This document shows positions 1 through 10,134 of a stretch of DNA of 64,000 bases, piece by piece. Made by a program: the position numbers and the translations under genes. The stretch covers positions 1,301,656 through 1,365,655 of the forward strand of contig NZ_AP014815.1 of assembly GCF_001548095.1 (NCBI RefSeq), read 5' to 3'. The DNA comes from Geminocystis sp. NIES-3708 (GTDB lineage Bacteria > Cyanobacteriota > Cyanobacteriia > Cyanobacteriales > Cyanobacteriaceae). Each line of letters opens with the position of its first letter. Position 1 is the stretch's first letter. The notes under the pieces were generated by a model. The model ran no database searches, had not been told where the DNA came from, and saw only the letters and a list, made by a program, of their open reading frames with translations.

Positions 1-747
1 CATGTAGAAGGGGGAGGAGTAAGTGATTGGAGTGTTATTCGTCGTTTTTTATCTCGTGGGGCACAGACTTTAGGATTAATTATATTACCAAATGTAATAG
101 GAAAGGTATCTGATCCCATGAGTGGTTATTTTTTGGTGCGTCGTCGATGTTTAATTGGTTGCACCCTTAGCCCTTTAGGATACAAAATCTTAATAGAAGT
201 ATTAGGTAGAGGAAAAATAGGTTGGATTGGGGAAGTTGGCTATGTATTTCAAGAGCGTCAAGAAGGTGAAAGTAAAGTCACAAAAACACAGTATATTGAC
301 TATATCCGTCATTTAATTCGTTTGCGCTTATCTTTATGGCAATTTACTCGCTTTATACGTTTTGGAATAGTGGGATTTAGTGGCGTATTTGTAGATATGA
401 CTGTTTTATATTTATTAAGTGATCCTTCAACTTTAGCTTTACCTTTAACTCGTAGTAAAATTATAGCGGCAGAATTAGCTATTCTAAATAATTTTTTCTG
501 GAATGATACATGGACATTCAAAGATATTGCTCAGAAACAACCAAGTAAAAGACAAAAATTAAAACGGTTAATTAAGTTTAATATTGTTTGTTTAGGAGGG
601 TTAATTATTAATGTTTTACTATTAAATTTTTTCTTTAATATCTTTAGTTTAAATCGTTATCTTGCCAATTTTTTAGCCATCGCTGTTGTGACTATTTGGA
701 ATTTTTGGTTAAACTTAAAACTTAGTTGGAGAAGCACAGATATATAG
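1..747 (+). CDS. Glycosyltransferase family 2 / GtrA-like fusion, 5' partial
   Basis: The frame is open from base 1, so the gene begins outside the window; the ATG at 118 is internal. The first ~70 visible residues read like the end of a dolichol-phosphate mannosyltransferase (DPM1)-type GT2 domain: SDWSVIRRFLSRGAQ, then SDPMSGYFLVRR. After a linker the rest is a GtrA-like domain of hydrophobic helices (starting FIRFGIVGFSGVFVD, ending near WNFWLNLKLSWR). This DPM1-GtrA arrangement is a known family, thought to make or flip polyprenyl-linked sugars at the inner membrane for glycan modification; the sugar cannot be told from sequence. It ends 105 bp before the convergent Rieske-FAD gene. The family is secure; the specific substrate is not. 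Confidence 0.85.
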   Translation, partial: HVEGGGVSDWSVIRRFLSRGAQTLGLIILPNVIGKVSDPMSGYFLVRRRCLIGCTLSPLGYKILIEVLGRGKIGWIGEVGYVFQERQEGESKVTKTQYIDYIRHLIRLRLSLWQFTRFIRFGIVGFSGVFVDMTVLYLLSDPSTLALPLTRSKIIAAELAILNNFFWNDTWTFKDIAQKQPSKRQKLKRLIKFNIVCLGGLIINVLLLNFFFNIFSLNRYLANFLAIAVVTIWNFWLNLKLSWRSTDI

Positions 748-852
748 TTAATCAAGGGTTATTAAAAAAGTTCTTTCGTAAAGATATGAGTTAGGAGAAA
801 TACTTATAAATAAACACTTTTATATCAATTGTTAATTATTAATTATTACTTA

Positions 853-2778
853 TTAAATAGTTAATAAACCCGAAGGATTTACCGAAAGTAAGTCTCTTCT
901 TTGTAATCCTTCTTGATGAAGAATAGCATTGGCAGACATTAATCCAGTGCTAATTGCCCTTTCCATCAAACCACAAGGAAAAGGCATTTTTACCCAATCT
1001 CCAGCAAACATCAGGTTTTTAATGTGAGTTTCCGTTTCAGGGCGCATTTTAAAACTATTGGGCGGATAACCGGAAAAATTCTTCTGATTAACTAATTGTT
1101 GATGTAAAATATTGGCATCAGCTAATTCTGGTACAATTTCGTATAATTCTTGCACAAAAGTGGCTAAAATTGATTCTTGGGTAGGAAATTCTTTTTCTTT
1201 ATAACAATAAGCGTGTAACTCGACAACGCTTCCTCCTGTTTTCTGTGCCCACGCTTTATATTCTCTTTGAATGCGATGATAAAGGGTTATACTATCCGTT
1301 AATTTGTAGCCTGAAAGAGAAGCGAAATTACTATGTTGCCAATCAAAATCTTTATCTAACCAAAAACGCCCGACAGCAAAAGGATCAGCTAATGCTAAAC
1401 TAGCAACCTGAGTTTTAATGTGGGCAAAATTTTCTCCTTCACCTTCTATCAAATTAAATAGATGTTTTAAGCCATTAACATCCGTTGCCATCACAAAATA
1501 ATCCCCTTCAATTTTTTTCGGTTTACTAACTATGTTGGCATTATCCGCCACTAATTTCACCCTATTGTCTTCAACAGCGATAACTTTGTAAGTATTAAGA
1601 TTTCTTTTTGCAGGAGGGTTGACAACTTTACCATCTTGATCATACATTGCTCCATGACAAGGACATAAAAATTTACCGTCTTCTTGCTTATTTACGATAC
1701 ATCCTTGATGGGTGCAACTCAAAGAAAAGGCTTTATCCGTATTTTTCACTACTGCAAATAATTGATCTCCTGCTCCATAATAGTCATAATGGCTATCTTT
1801 TAATAAAGGATTAACGTCAACCCAAAAAGGCACGTTACTAACATTTTCACCTTCATAATATTCTATTGATATAATGCGATCGCCACCATAATTAATTTTA
1901 CTAATATTGGCTTCCGTAATGATTTTACCACCATTTTTAGTGATATTATTGGCAATAGGATTAACTAAACTTGTACCCATATCATCCACCGTACCATTAA
2001 AAGCCAACCCTTCAGGATTACCAAAAAAATAAAAATGAAAAAACTGCATCAGTTCACCAGTACTCAATACATCGGGAGCGTTAAGAGAAGACTTAGCGAA
2101 GGGAAGAAAATATAAGTCGAATAAGCCTTGAGGAATACCTTTTTTTGCCCAATCAGAGACAGAAATTGCATCTAAATTATCATAACTATTGGGAATTTTA
2201 AAGCTAGTAATAGCATGAAAAACTCGCCAATGGGCAGGATTAGCGAGATTTATGCCCCAATGAAGAGAATTTCGGGAGGATATAGCTAAATCGACAATAT
2301 TCCACGGAAAAGAGGAATGACTAGGGCGAAAATTTTCAGGTGCATATTTATTATCTTTAAACACCACCGAATAATAATCTAAAGATTGAAAATTATCCTT
2401 AATCTTAATTTCGTTAACAATGCTTTTGAGGTTATAGTATTGAGGGAAAAAACCATGAAAACCATGTTCCATTTTAAAGGAATCTTCTCCTACTTGAATA
2501 TCCCAACTAGCTATTTTTCCCCCTAATTGCGGTGATTTTTCTAATAACGTCACCTCAAATCCTCGATTACTTAATTCATAAGCAGAAGCTAAACCAGCCA
2601 ATCCGCCACCAATAACAACGACTTTTTTCGGTTTATTTAGTTTTCGAGGTAGGGTTAAAGTATCCCATTGATGAATTGTTGGTTGAGGTTTAACCACTCT
2701 TGAATAACCGAGAATACCGAGAATACCAGTAACGGTAAATAGTTTAAGAAGAGTGCGACGGGAGAGAAAACTATTCAT
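853..2778 (-). CDS. Exported FAD-dependent oxidoreductase with Rieske [2Fe-2S] domain
   Basis: 641 residues. The N-terminus has a twin-arginine-like motif (SRRTLLK, residues 6-12) followed by a hydrophobic stretch, suggesting Tat export in folded form. An NAD(P)-binding-like Rossmann FAD motif follows (VVVIGGGLAGLASA, about 53-66, then E80), as in phytoene desaturase/amine oxidase relatives. A Rieske domain is inserted at about 340-410: C355-T-H357 and C372-P-C374-H375 give the two Cys and two His cluster ligands, and C360/C374 match the disulfide pair of high-potential bc1/b6f-type Rieske proteins. The C-terminus (FAGDWV, MERAISTG) is the conserved end of desaturase-type flavoproteins. Inference: a thylakoid-lumen or periplasmic redox enzyme that takes electrons through the cluster. 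The substrate is unknown. It stands alone, with no obvious operon partner. Confidence 0.82.
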   Translation of the reverse strand: MNSFLSRRTLLKLFTVTGILGILGYSRVVKPQPTIHQWDTLTLPRKLNKPKKVVVIGGGLAGLASAYELSNRGFEVTLLEKSPQLGGKIASWDIQVGEDSFKMEHGFHGFFPQYYNLKSIVNEIKIKDNFQSLDYYSVVFKDNKYAPENFRPSHSSFPWNIVDLAISSRNSLHWGINLANPAHWRVFHAITSFKIPNSYDNLDAISVSDWAKKGIPQGLFDLYFLPFAKSSLNAPDVLSTGELMQFFHFYFFGNPEGLAFNGTVDDMGTSLVNPIANNITKNGGKIITEANISKINYGGDRIISIEYYEGENVSNVPFWVDVNPLLKDSHYDYYGAGDQLFAVVKNTDKAFSLSCTHQGCIVNKQEDGKFLCPCHGAMYDQDGKVVNPPAKRNLNTYKVIAVEDNRVKLVADNANIVSKPKKIEGDYFVMATDVNGLKHLFNLIEGEGENFAHIKTQVASLALADPFAVGRFWLDKDFDWQHSNFASLSGYKLTDSITLYHRIQREYKAWAQKTGGSVVELHAYCYKEKEFPTQESILATFVQELYEIVPELADANILHQQLVNQKNFSGYPPNSFKMRPETETHIKNLMFAGDWVKMPFPCGLMERAISTGLMSANAILHQEGLQRRDLLSVNPSGLLTI

Positions 2779-2886
2779 GTATTGCTATTTTGGAATATAT
2801 CTTGATAAATTAACATTTCTTAACTTAAATTATCATTAATTTCCTTTTTAGGATCAAGTTTATTAGAATTTAGTCGGGAATGTAAA

Positions 2887-2922
2887 ATGTCTTCTTTTCT
2901 TCTCCCTAAGCTAGGAAGACAT
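2887..2922. other. Inverted repeat in the gap upstream of the Rieske-FAD gene
   Basis: ATGTCTTC (2887-2894) and GAAGACAT (2915-2922) form a perfect 8-bp inverted repeat around a 20-base loop. It lies between the start of the Rieske-FAD gene and the 3' end of the helicase pseudogene, both on the minus strand. It could be a weak terminator for the upstream relic or an operator. There is no strong T-tract, so the role is uncertain. Confidence 0.3.
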
Positions 2923-3034
2923 CTAAATTGTCTGTTGAAATGGTTTAAACTCTTTGTTAGGAATTAATAAAAAATGTAAGTTGTAAGTAAAATAGGTTTA
3001 GCTTATTCCCTTATCTATTCTTCTCTGTCTTGAA

Positions 3035-6000
3035 TTAGTTTTCTTGAGATAAGATAAGATTTAAAATATTCAAGTTACAACAAGAAAGAATTTGTTTATC
3101 CGTAAATAGTTTATATCGCAATAATTTGAAGCTGAAGCTATTAAATAATATAAAAGGAAACTCATGATAATATGAGCCAATGGGTAAAATATTTTGTAAA
3201 GGAAATATGTATCTTAAATAAGATTGTAAAATTGTCCTAAAACTGCTTTCTTCTCCTAATTTTTCTTCAACTTCTGTAGCTAAATATTCTTTGATAATTT
3301 GTGGATTAATTAATAGTAGAAAAGGAAATGCATAATATTGATCAAATTGTTGGCTATTTTGTTGAAACTATTTCGTCATTAGATCATCTTTATTCATCTT
3401 TTCTAATAATTTGATCGCATTATAACAAGACATTTTTAAATGATGATTATAACTATCACTTTGGCTAATATATTTTAATTTTAAAAGTAAATTTTGATTT
3501 ATTTCTTGTTGTAAATTTAGCTCATAAGTTTCTTTTAATTGACGATTTAGTAAAGGAATAATTAACATATTTCCACTAACAAAACTAGGCTTAATTATGC
3601 CGATATTTAATAATTCTGCAAGATTTTTATTGACAGATTTAAGAAATTTATCGCTAAAAGATTCTCAAATATTAAGATAAGAAACAGGGTTATTTTTAGG
3701 ATTTTTGTCTATCCACTTTAATAAAAAGTCTGTCTTACCTAAAAGAGATTTTAATTTGTCAGAAACTTCTAGTAAAATTTTCGATTTATAGTTAATTTTA
3801 TACTCCTTATCTAACAGAGTAATTAAATTTTTCATTTTACCGCTAAAGGTTTCACCGACAGAAGATACTGATTTACCGCCGATAGGGATAATTAGATAAC
3901 GATGATTACCAATGTTAATGTTACCGTAACCTTTAATTGTAGTCATGATAGCGGCCTTCAGCAGGAGGAGAAGATTGACTACATTTAAAATTTTTTCTTG
4001 TAGGGATAATTCGGCTTCTTTCTCATCATCAAAAATTACTTCTTCCCAAAGATAAAAAGTTAAAAATTTATCTTTATCATCATTAGTTATTTTTTCGCCA
4101 TTTTCAAAAAATTCACTTCTGCCACGATAAATAACTCGGATAATTTCCATCAAGTTTGCTTCAATATTAAAACGAGGTATATCTACTAAAATATGCCTAG
4201 CTTTTGGGAAAGATAAACCTCGACTTCCCGAAGCAGTCATAAAGATAATTTTGACGTGATTTTCATATTCTTTAATTTTCTGTTTATCAGCTTCGGAATT
4301 GTTACTATGAATTTGTAAATAGTCTTTATTTTCAGTAAATTCTGTGTTAGTTTCTTCTGGTTGAGTGATTAAATCTTGAAGATGACTTTTATCTTGGATA
4401 TAAACGATAACTTGTTTATTTTCAGGATAAGCAAGAATTCTATTTATATCACTGATAATGGCTTGTTGTAAACGGGAAGTTAGATTATTAGTTTTTTCCT
4501 TGTAGAGAGATTCCGTAAATTTTTTAGTTTCAAGAAAAATTTGGTACTTAACGGTTAAATTTTTAGAAGGATAGGAGTTAGTGTTAATAATTTTGGCTGG
4601 TTTTTGATTAAATTCAAAATTAGTAGCGGATAGAGGTAAAATTTCTGAGTTAACTCCACGATAGTATATTTGATCAGGCTCGATCGAACTTTTTTCCAAA
4701 TGTTGACTAATAACTTTTTTATCAACAATGGAAGCATCAGCAATGATAATTTTAGCATTGAAGCCATAGGGATTATGAAAAAGATTATATTGACGAAAAA
4801 AGTTAGACACCAGATAAAAATTCGACACCACTACTATCTTCCGTTATTTCATCAATCATGATAAAAAAGTGTTTAAAGCGACTAGCAATTGCTGACATTT
4901 TGGAAGGGATAACTTGATTTTCTCTTCGGTTGTAGGCAGAATCAAAAATTTTCTCAAGATATTTAAGAGTATCATTTTTTTCATTTAACTTGTTCAAGGA
5001 TTGAATAGAAATAGTAGCGACAGTCTTTCGTCTTAATTGTGGATTGAAAGAAATTACCATCTTCATTAATTTTATCCGCTGAAGTTTTCAAAATATTTTT
5101 TCTGATGCCTATTTGTAAAGGATATACTTTTACTTTTGCTGTAAAAAACTTTTTAATACCTTCTCCAACCTCGCAACTGTTGTCTGAATTTTATATTTTT
5201 CAATTCTTTGTCTTATTCCCTGCAAAATATTCTTTTTCTTCTCGTCATCACCTGATTGCAAAATTGGTAAAACATTTTTTTCCCATGATTCTATCGGATT
5301 ATATGACAATTCTGAATTAATATCGTATCCGTCACCATCAATATCCTGTAGAGAAGAAAAAATAAAGGTAAATAATAAGGCAACTTTTAAAATTTTACGT
5401 TTACCACTTTCTCCCCTCCCTAATTCTTCTTGATGTTGTTTACTTTCAGGATTAAGTAAATTCAAATAATAATTTAAACTTGAGGAAGATTCCCCTTTTT
5501 CTCCTTGATTTTTTACTCCCCCATTCAACTTCAATTTCAACCCAAAAATAAACCCTTTTTCCCCTTTACTTTCGTTAGTGTCTTCCCCTAAATACCCTTC
5601 AACTAAGAGAATTATTGGCAACATATCGTGGGCTTCTCCCCTAGAAAATAAATCTCGATAATTAACTTCTAATCCCTCATAATTAACTATATAATCCCCT
5701 TCTCCTTTATTTTTATCATTTAGATAATTTTCTAATAACCTTAAGTGCCTAATTAAGTCTTATAAATAAATAACATCTGAATTTTTATTCACGTCAATCT
5801 GATTAAAAATATATTCTAAATGAATAATTTTTGCTTCTTTTTTTAGTCTTCCTAGTGCCTCATTTTTAACTAAGTCAACCAAATTTTCTATTTCTGATTT
5901 TTGTTTATTTTTACGATAATCACTATAATTAATAAATTCATGTAAAGTTAACTCTAAATCTTCGTATATTTCTGAGTCAACATCACTAAAATTTGTCGCT

Positions 6001-6571
6001 AAATACTGCCTTAAACTATCTTTCAATTCTTGCTCAAATTCTTTTATATTTTTAACTTTTATCATTAACTTATATAACTTTAAACTAGAATTGCTAGGAA
6101 TAATTTTTTCAGGATTTGAAATAGAGTAGTTAATCTTTGCTTTTTAATACCATTTATATAACTAAAAGCATATTCAAAACCTTTATTTTAATAGTTTTTC
6201 CATTTATTTAAATCGATTAATAATTTGCTAATACTCTTTTCTAAAGACTGATTATTAGGAGTTATTTTAACTAATAAATCTCTTAATTTATCTCTAATAT
6301 TTCTAATTTCTTGAGGAAAACTGTCTTCACTCTCATCACTAGAATTAATACTAACACAGCGATCTCTTTTATTAATACTAGCTGGTAAAAATATTTCGTC
6401 AGATAAGGCAATATTTCTCGCTATAGTATCAACATTAATCTTTAATCTTTTGTTATCAGGTGAAAATTAAAAAGGATTATATTGGTCAAATTGCCGTAAA
6501 ATTAATCTTAATAAAGAAGTATAATTAACTGTTGTTAATAAATCATCTTCTTCTCTTAATTTGTTAAACAT
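3035..6571 (-). pseudogene. Decayed large helicase-like gene
   Basis: Reading the minus strand from an ATG at 6569-6571 gives one broken protein of about 1,175 codons. In-frame stops lie at 6467-6469 (TAA), 6188-6190 (TAA), 5760-5762 (TAA), 3665-3667 (TGA) and 3368-3370 (TAG); in each case sensible coding sequence continues in the same frame beyond. The frame also changes near 6145, at a run of six A (coding strand) near 5143-5148, near 5060 and near 4810. The longest open pieces are 3665-4831, 5130-5624, 5760-6065, 4803-5066 and 3368-3568. A Walker B-like MIDEIT sits around 4850 and a helicase C-terminal region (TASGSRGLSFPKA, then VIYRGR) around 4130-4260; no Walker A was found. The gene is very AT-rich. 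It is best read as a dead gene of an accessory (defence or plasmid-type) helicase; the original function is not known. Confidence 0.85.
3665..4831 (-). pseudogene. Largest open fragment of the decayed helicase (helicase C-terminal part)
   Basis: 388 codons without a stop, so an automatic caller may list it as a gene, but it is a middle piece of the pseudogene spanning 3035-6571. Its first ~15 codons are an out-of-frame lead-in; the coherent sequence starts at RQYNLFHNPYGFNAK, directly continuing the DEIT-containing fragment 4803-5066. It contains IIFMTASGSRGLSF (motif V-like) and IEANLMEIIRVIYRGR (motif VI-like arginines), typical of the second RecA-like domain of an SF2 helicase. After its TGA at 3665-3667 the same frame continues into the fragment 3368-3568 and on to 3035. 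A functional product is unlikely. Confidence 0.6.
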
Positions 6572-6590
6572 AATATTTAGAATTTATCAA

Positions 6591-6631
6591 TAAAAAATGA
6601 AAAATGAAAAATGAGAATGAGAATGAGAAAA
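6591..6631. repeat. Short AT-rich tandem repeats (AAAAATG / AGAATG units)
   Basis: Three copies of AAAAATG are followed by three of GAGAAT in the gap between the SpoIID-like gene and the helicase pseudogene. Short degenerate tandem repeats like this are common between genes in filamentous and unicellular cyanobacteria. No role is visible. Confidence 0.6.
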
Positions 6632-6681
6632 CAAAAATCTTTCTAGTCTCCCAGTCTTCCTCTCACTTATCAACTATTCAG

Positions 6682-8304
6682 TTATTTACTCGGTTGCCAA
6701 AATATAATAGACTTATTTAAAGGCTCAAGTTTAGTACCAGGATAATAGAACTCTAATATCTTTTGTGCTGACCAACCTAAATAAGCTAAGTTATAACTAC
6801 CAAATTGGCTCAATCCTACTCCATGCCCAAATCCGCCACCGATAAAGGCATATCCAGCGAGTTTTTTATTTTGATCATAAAAAGGCTCTAAGTAAAATAA
6901 TGTGCTTCTAGGAGGCGTAAAAGCACTTCTCACTTCATTTTTAGCAAGGGATACCACCCCTAAGTCTGTGGTTATATCTAGTTTAATCACTCTACCTGAA
7001 GGAGATCGCTCTATAATCTTCATCTCCTTAATGGTGTTAAAATCCTGAAGAGGATGTTTTGTTCTTTTTAAATATTTTTGTAAATCTTTGGTTAAGTTTT
7101 CCAAGCTACTTTTACGATTCCAACGAAATAGACTTCTTCCTGTCTCATTAAACCCTTTTTGTAAAGCAATAAAGTTGCGAAAATTTGCTTCCGATTCAAG
7201 GCTATTTTGTCCTAAATTCCACACCTGTTGGGGTGAATCAATCACGGATTTAAGATAAGGGCGATTTTCTCCATTCCAGACATCTTCAAAATAAGATGTT
7301 ACCCCCCCAGTGGTAGAAGAATATAAAGCATCTACTAGCTCATTATTATAGGTTAACACTAATCCTTTTGTTTTGGCGATCGCTTTATCAGAAATGGGAG
7401 AAGTGCCGGTTAAACCATAATAAACCTGACAATGAGTTGTCGCACACATCTCATAATTATCAGCTTGAAATCTGCGAGTATTACGAAGAGCATAAGTCCG
7501 AGCAATGATAGTTTGTGCCTCGGCGGCGGCTAAGGGAACATTACTACCAATTTCATGAGGTACGACACCTCGCAAATAAGTCTCAATATTAACTTTATTA
7601 ACGAGAGTATAATCACCATAGGAATTAGGTTGCAAAGTGAAAGTGCCGCCATAATTACGCCAAGTGCCTTTAATGCCATCTTTAATTTGCACCACATCTC
7701 GACTGCTATTTATCTCTAAATAACTAGCTTGATAAATATTGTCGCCTACCTTAAAAGAAACCACTGGTTTTTCTAACAATATTGCTGTTTCAATATAAAC
7801 ATCTTTATAGCCTTTTTCTTCAATCCCTTTAAGTAATAATCTTTTTAATAAAGGCGTTGAATAAGTGCTACGTTTAGCCCACACTTGCCAACGCCCAGGC
7901 TGGGTGATTTCGACATCAATACCTAAAGATTGCCAACGTTTAGCATCATCTTCCGCAGTTTCAAATGTACCATGATCCCCTAAAATTAATCTTTCTTCAA
8001 TAATTTTATTTGGTAGAGATTTAGATGTGATAGATAATTTTAATTCATCGGTGGTTAAAGTTTTTTCTTCCTGAGTAGATAAATTAGTAAATTTAACGGT
8101 TAAAGAGTCTCCCTGAGTACTTTTAAGGGTAATTTCATCCTCTAATTCATCCCCAAATCTTTGTACAATACCCACTTTTAAATCTACGGCTAAAACTGAA
8201 AAATTGGGAAAAAATAACATCCCTATTAATAAGGGTAAAGTTAACCATTGTTGTGGAGATATTAACGGTAGAGTATTCAAATTTAGTAGATTATTAGCCT
8301 TCAT
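6682..8304 (-). CDS. SpoIID/LytB domain protein
   Basis: 540 residues with an N-terminal hydrophobic signal (about 17-39, LTLPLLIGMLFFPNFSVLA), so exported. The central-to-C-terminal half is a SpoIID/LytB domain: VPHEIGSNVPLAAAEAQTI-ARTYAL, then CQVYYG, SSTTGGVT, and near the end GHGVGLSQFGS. SpoIID in Bacillus is a lytic transglycosylase on peptidoglycan and LytB a modifier of amidase activity; cyanobacterial members are widespread and presumed to act on the cell wall. The N-terminal ~200 residues are a less conserved beta-rich region. Start chosen at the ATG that precedes the signal peptide. The gene stands alone, divergent from the NlpE/META gene 180 bp away. The domain call is firm; catalytic activity is inferred. 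Confidence 0.88.
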   Translation of the reverse strand: MKANNLLNLNTLPLISPQQWLTLPLLIGMLFFPNFSVLAVDLKVGIVQRFGDELEDEITLKSTQGDSLTVKFTNLSTQEEKTLTTDELKLSITSKSLPNKIIEERLILGDHGTFETAEDDAKRWQSLGIDVEITQPGRWQVWAKRSTYSTPLLKRLLLKGIEEKGYKDVYIETAILLEKPVVSFKVGDNIYQASYLEINSSRDVVQIKDGIKGTWRNYGGTFTLQPNSYGDYTLVNKVNIETYLRGVVPHEIGSNVPLAAAEAQTIIARTYALRNTRRFQADNYEMCATTHCQVYYGLTGTSPISDKAIAKTKGLVLTYNNELVDALYSSTTGGVTSYFEDVWNGENRPYLKSVIDSPQQVWNLGQNSLESEANFRNFIALQKGFNETGRSLFRWNRKSSLENLTKDLQKYLKRTKHPLQDFNTIKEMKIIERSPSGRVIKLDITTDLGVVSLAKNEVRSAFTPPRSTLFYLEPFYDQNKKLAGYAFIGGGFGHGVGLSQFGSYNLAYLGWSAQKILEFYYPGTKLEPLNKSIIFWQPSK

Positions 8305-8485
8305 AGATTGCGTTTACTCAGATCTAAGATTAAATGATGTAAAATTTATGTCAAGATTATATAGTAACAAAAGACGAAATCAAAATTGAAAATGAAGAAT
8401 TAAGAATTACAGTTAAAGATGAAAGGGAACTTTTTTGAGTCAGAAAAACGTCATGGGTGAATATACTTTGAATAAAATTAGCACC

Positions 8486-9334
8486 ATGAAAAATCCATTA
8501 TTAATAATTTCTTTATCATTATTAACAATCTCGGTGATGACGTACACTCAACCTAGTAAAGCTGAAATGAATGGCGAATGTACTCCTCCTGTTTCTTCAT
8601 CTGAAAATATCACGAATAAGCCTCTTATGCTAGAAAGTGTCGGTGATAATAGTGCTAATGCTTTAGATTGGAATGGCAAATATCAGGGAATTATCCCTTG
8701 TGCTAGTTGTGAGGGAATTAAAACTACTTTAACCCTTAATCAAGATCTTTCCTATGTATTATCAACTCAATATTTAGGTAAAAGTGAGGAAGTATTTGAG
8801 GTGAAAGGCACTTTTCAATGGAATAAAGCGGGAAATACAATCACTTTAGATGGAATAAAAGACGCTCCAAATCAGTTTTTGGTAGGAGAAAATACTTTAA
8901 TTCAACTGGATATGACAGGTAATAGAATTACTGGAAATTTAGCTGATAAATATATGTTGAGTAAAGTTAATGATACTGAAGCAACCATGGAAAATACTCG
9001 TTGGGAATTAGTAGAAATTATGGGTAAACCTGTGACGAAAACTGAAACTCAAAGACAGGCAATTTTTATTACTTTTGATGGTGAAAAAAATAGAGTCAAT
9101 GGCTTCGGTGGTTGTAATAATTTTATGGGTGGTTTTGAAATGAAAGAAGGTAATAGAATTAAGTTTGAGCAAATGGCTTCAACGATGATGGCTTGTGAAA
9201 ATATGGAAATGGAAGCGAATTTTATGCAAACATTACAGCAGGTTGATAATTACACCATCAAAGATAATGTTTTAAGTCTCAATCGAGCAAGAATGGCACC
9301 TTTATTAAAATTTACTGCGGTTAAAAATAAATAA
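8486..9334 (+). CDS. Exported NlpE N-terminal + META (HslJ-like) domain protein
   Basis: About 282 residues from the ATG at 8486, which places a clean signal peptide at the N-terminus (KNPLLIISLSLLTISVM...SKA); the frame is open upstream to a TTG at 8435 and an ATG at 8453, but these put polar residues before the signal. The first domain has the NlpE copper-stress lipoprotein signature (WNGKYQGIIPCASCEGI, with a CxxC). The second is a META/HslJ domain (TRWELVEIMGK, then VNGFGGCNNFMGGF and MASTMMACENM). The two-domain combination is known in bacterial envelope stress or heat-shock-related proteins. No lipobox Cys is obvious right after the signal, so it may be soluble in the periplasm. The biochemical role is unknown. 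Confidence 0.8.
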   Translation: MKNPLLIISLSLLTISVMTYTQPSKAEMNGECTPPVSSSENITNKPLMLESVGDNSANALDWNGKYQGIIPCASCEGIKTTLTLNQDLSYVLSTQYLGKSEEVFEVKGTFQWNKAGNTITLDGIKDAPNQFLVGENTLIQLDMTGNRITGNLADKYMLSKVNDTEATMENTRWELVEIMGKPVTKTETQRQAIFITFDGEKNRVNGFGGCNNFMGGFEMKEGNRIKFEQMASTMMACENMEMEANFMQTLQQVDNYTIKDNVLSLNRARMAPLLKFTAVKNK

Positions 9335-9381
9335 ATTCAGGCTTTTCTCTCACTACAAACTTTACAAACTTTTTTTTAAAT

Positions 9382-9942
9382 TTAGGGGAAGAAAAAGGCG
9401 ATTTTTGCCTCAAAATCTGGTAATAAAAGAGAATTTAACTTATCATTATCAAATAATGTTTCTGATAATACCAATTTTGCTTTTTATCTTCTATATACTT
9501 GCTTAAAAAAATGATCAACTATCCTATTTTCTCTGACTTCTTGTGGTGAATATAATTTAAGTTTAATTTCTCGATCTCGTTTTTCTTAATTCATAAGAAG
9601 GAAAATTACTTCTACTACCAATTCTGGTGCATCTGTTAAGTGTCCTGCGGAATCTTCTCATTGTGCTAATCTTGTTTCACTAATCCACACTAAATCAGGA
9701 ATAATACTATCAGTTTGCGAAAAAATGACTCTTAGTGCAATAATCGTATCTCCTAAACCAGTTTTTTGTGATCAAATTTTCAGTTGAAACGCGATTTCAC
9801 CGATAATTTGTTGATGTCTTAGATCAAGACTACGAGTCACTTACAAACTTTCTTCAATAATTTCAGAGTATTTCTCTTCCGAATCAGGGAATATCTCTAA
9901 ATCGGCGATCGTCTAAATAACTTTGTCAATAGTTTCAGTCAT
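9382..9942 (-). pseudogene. Uma2-family (DUF820) endonuclease pseudogene
   Basis: On the minus strand from ATG 9940-9942 a single frame of about 187 codons, the usual length of the family, reads MTETIDKVI, EKYSEIIEESL, then IIPDLVWISETRLAQ, GHLTDAPELVVEV, KRDREIKLKLYS and a tail ending LLLPDFEAKI, closing at the TAA 9382-9384. PDLVWIS and APELVVEV are hallmarks of the Uma2 restriction-endonuclease-like fold that is hugely expanded in cyanobacteria. The frame is interrupted by several stops (after KVI, EESL, AFQLKI, RLAQ, in the YSP...REN region and near YRR) plus probable small shifts. It is therefore dead. No partner gene is nearby. Confidence 0.8.
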
Positions 9943-10082
9943 AATAACTATTAAGTAAAGACGATATTGATTATAGTTGAGCGAAAATATTTATTGCTTA
10001 TGATTGTGCAAATGAGAAAAATTAACAAAACGTTACAATAATTCATCGAACATTAACCAATTTTAAGAGAAAATAATTAGGG

Positions 10083-10088
10083 TATAAT
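10083..10088 (+). promoter_or_regulatory. Candidate -10 box for psbV
   Basis: A perfect TATAAT lies 47 bases before the psbV start codon. There is no convincing TTGACA at the normal spacing, so if this is a promoter it depends on the -10 element or an activator, as is usual for cyanobacterial photosystem genes. Confidence 0.4.
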
Positions 10089-10134
10089 CTGAAACTCAAA
10101 GAAAATACCGATAGAAAATATTTGTTTGAGAATT

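Noticed and set aside
118-747. ATG at 118 as the start of the first gene
   Set aside because: The same frame is open to base 1 and encodes conserved GT2 sequence before the ATG, so the gene is 5'-truncated by the window.
3368-6065. Separate small genes at 3368-3568, 4803-5066, 5130-5624 and 5760-6065
   Set aside because: They are consecutive pieces of one broken frame; sequence on either side of each stop or shift continues the same protein.
3035-6571. Stop-codon recoding or programmed frameshifting in the helicase region
   Set aside because: TAA, TGA and TAG all interrupt it, together with frame changes; neighbouring genes use the normal code. Decay is simpler.
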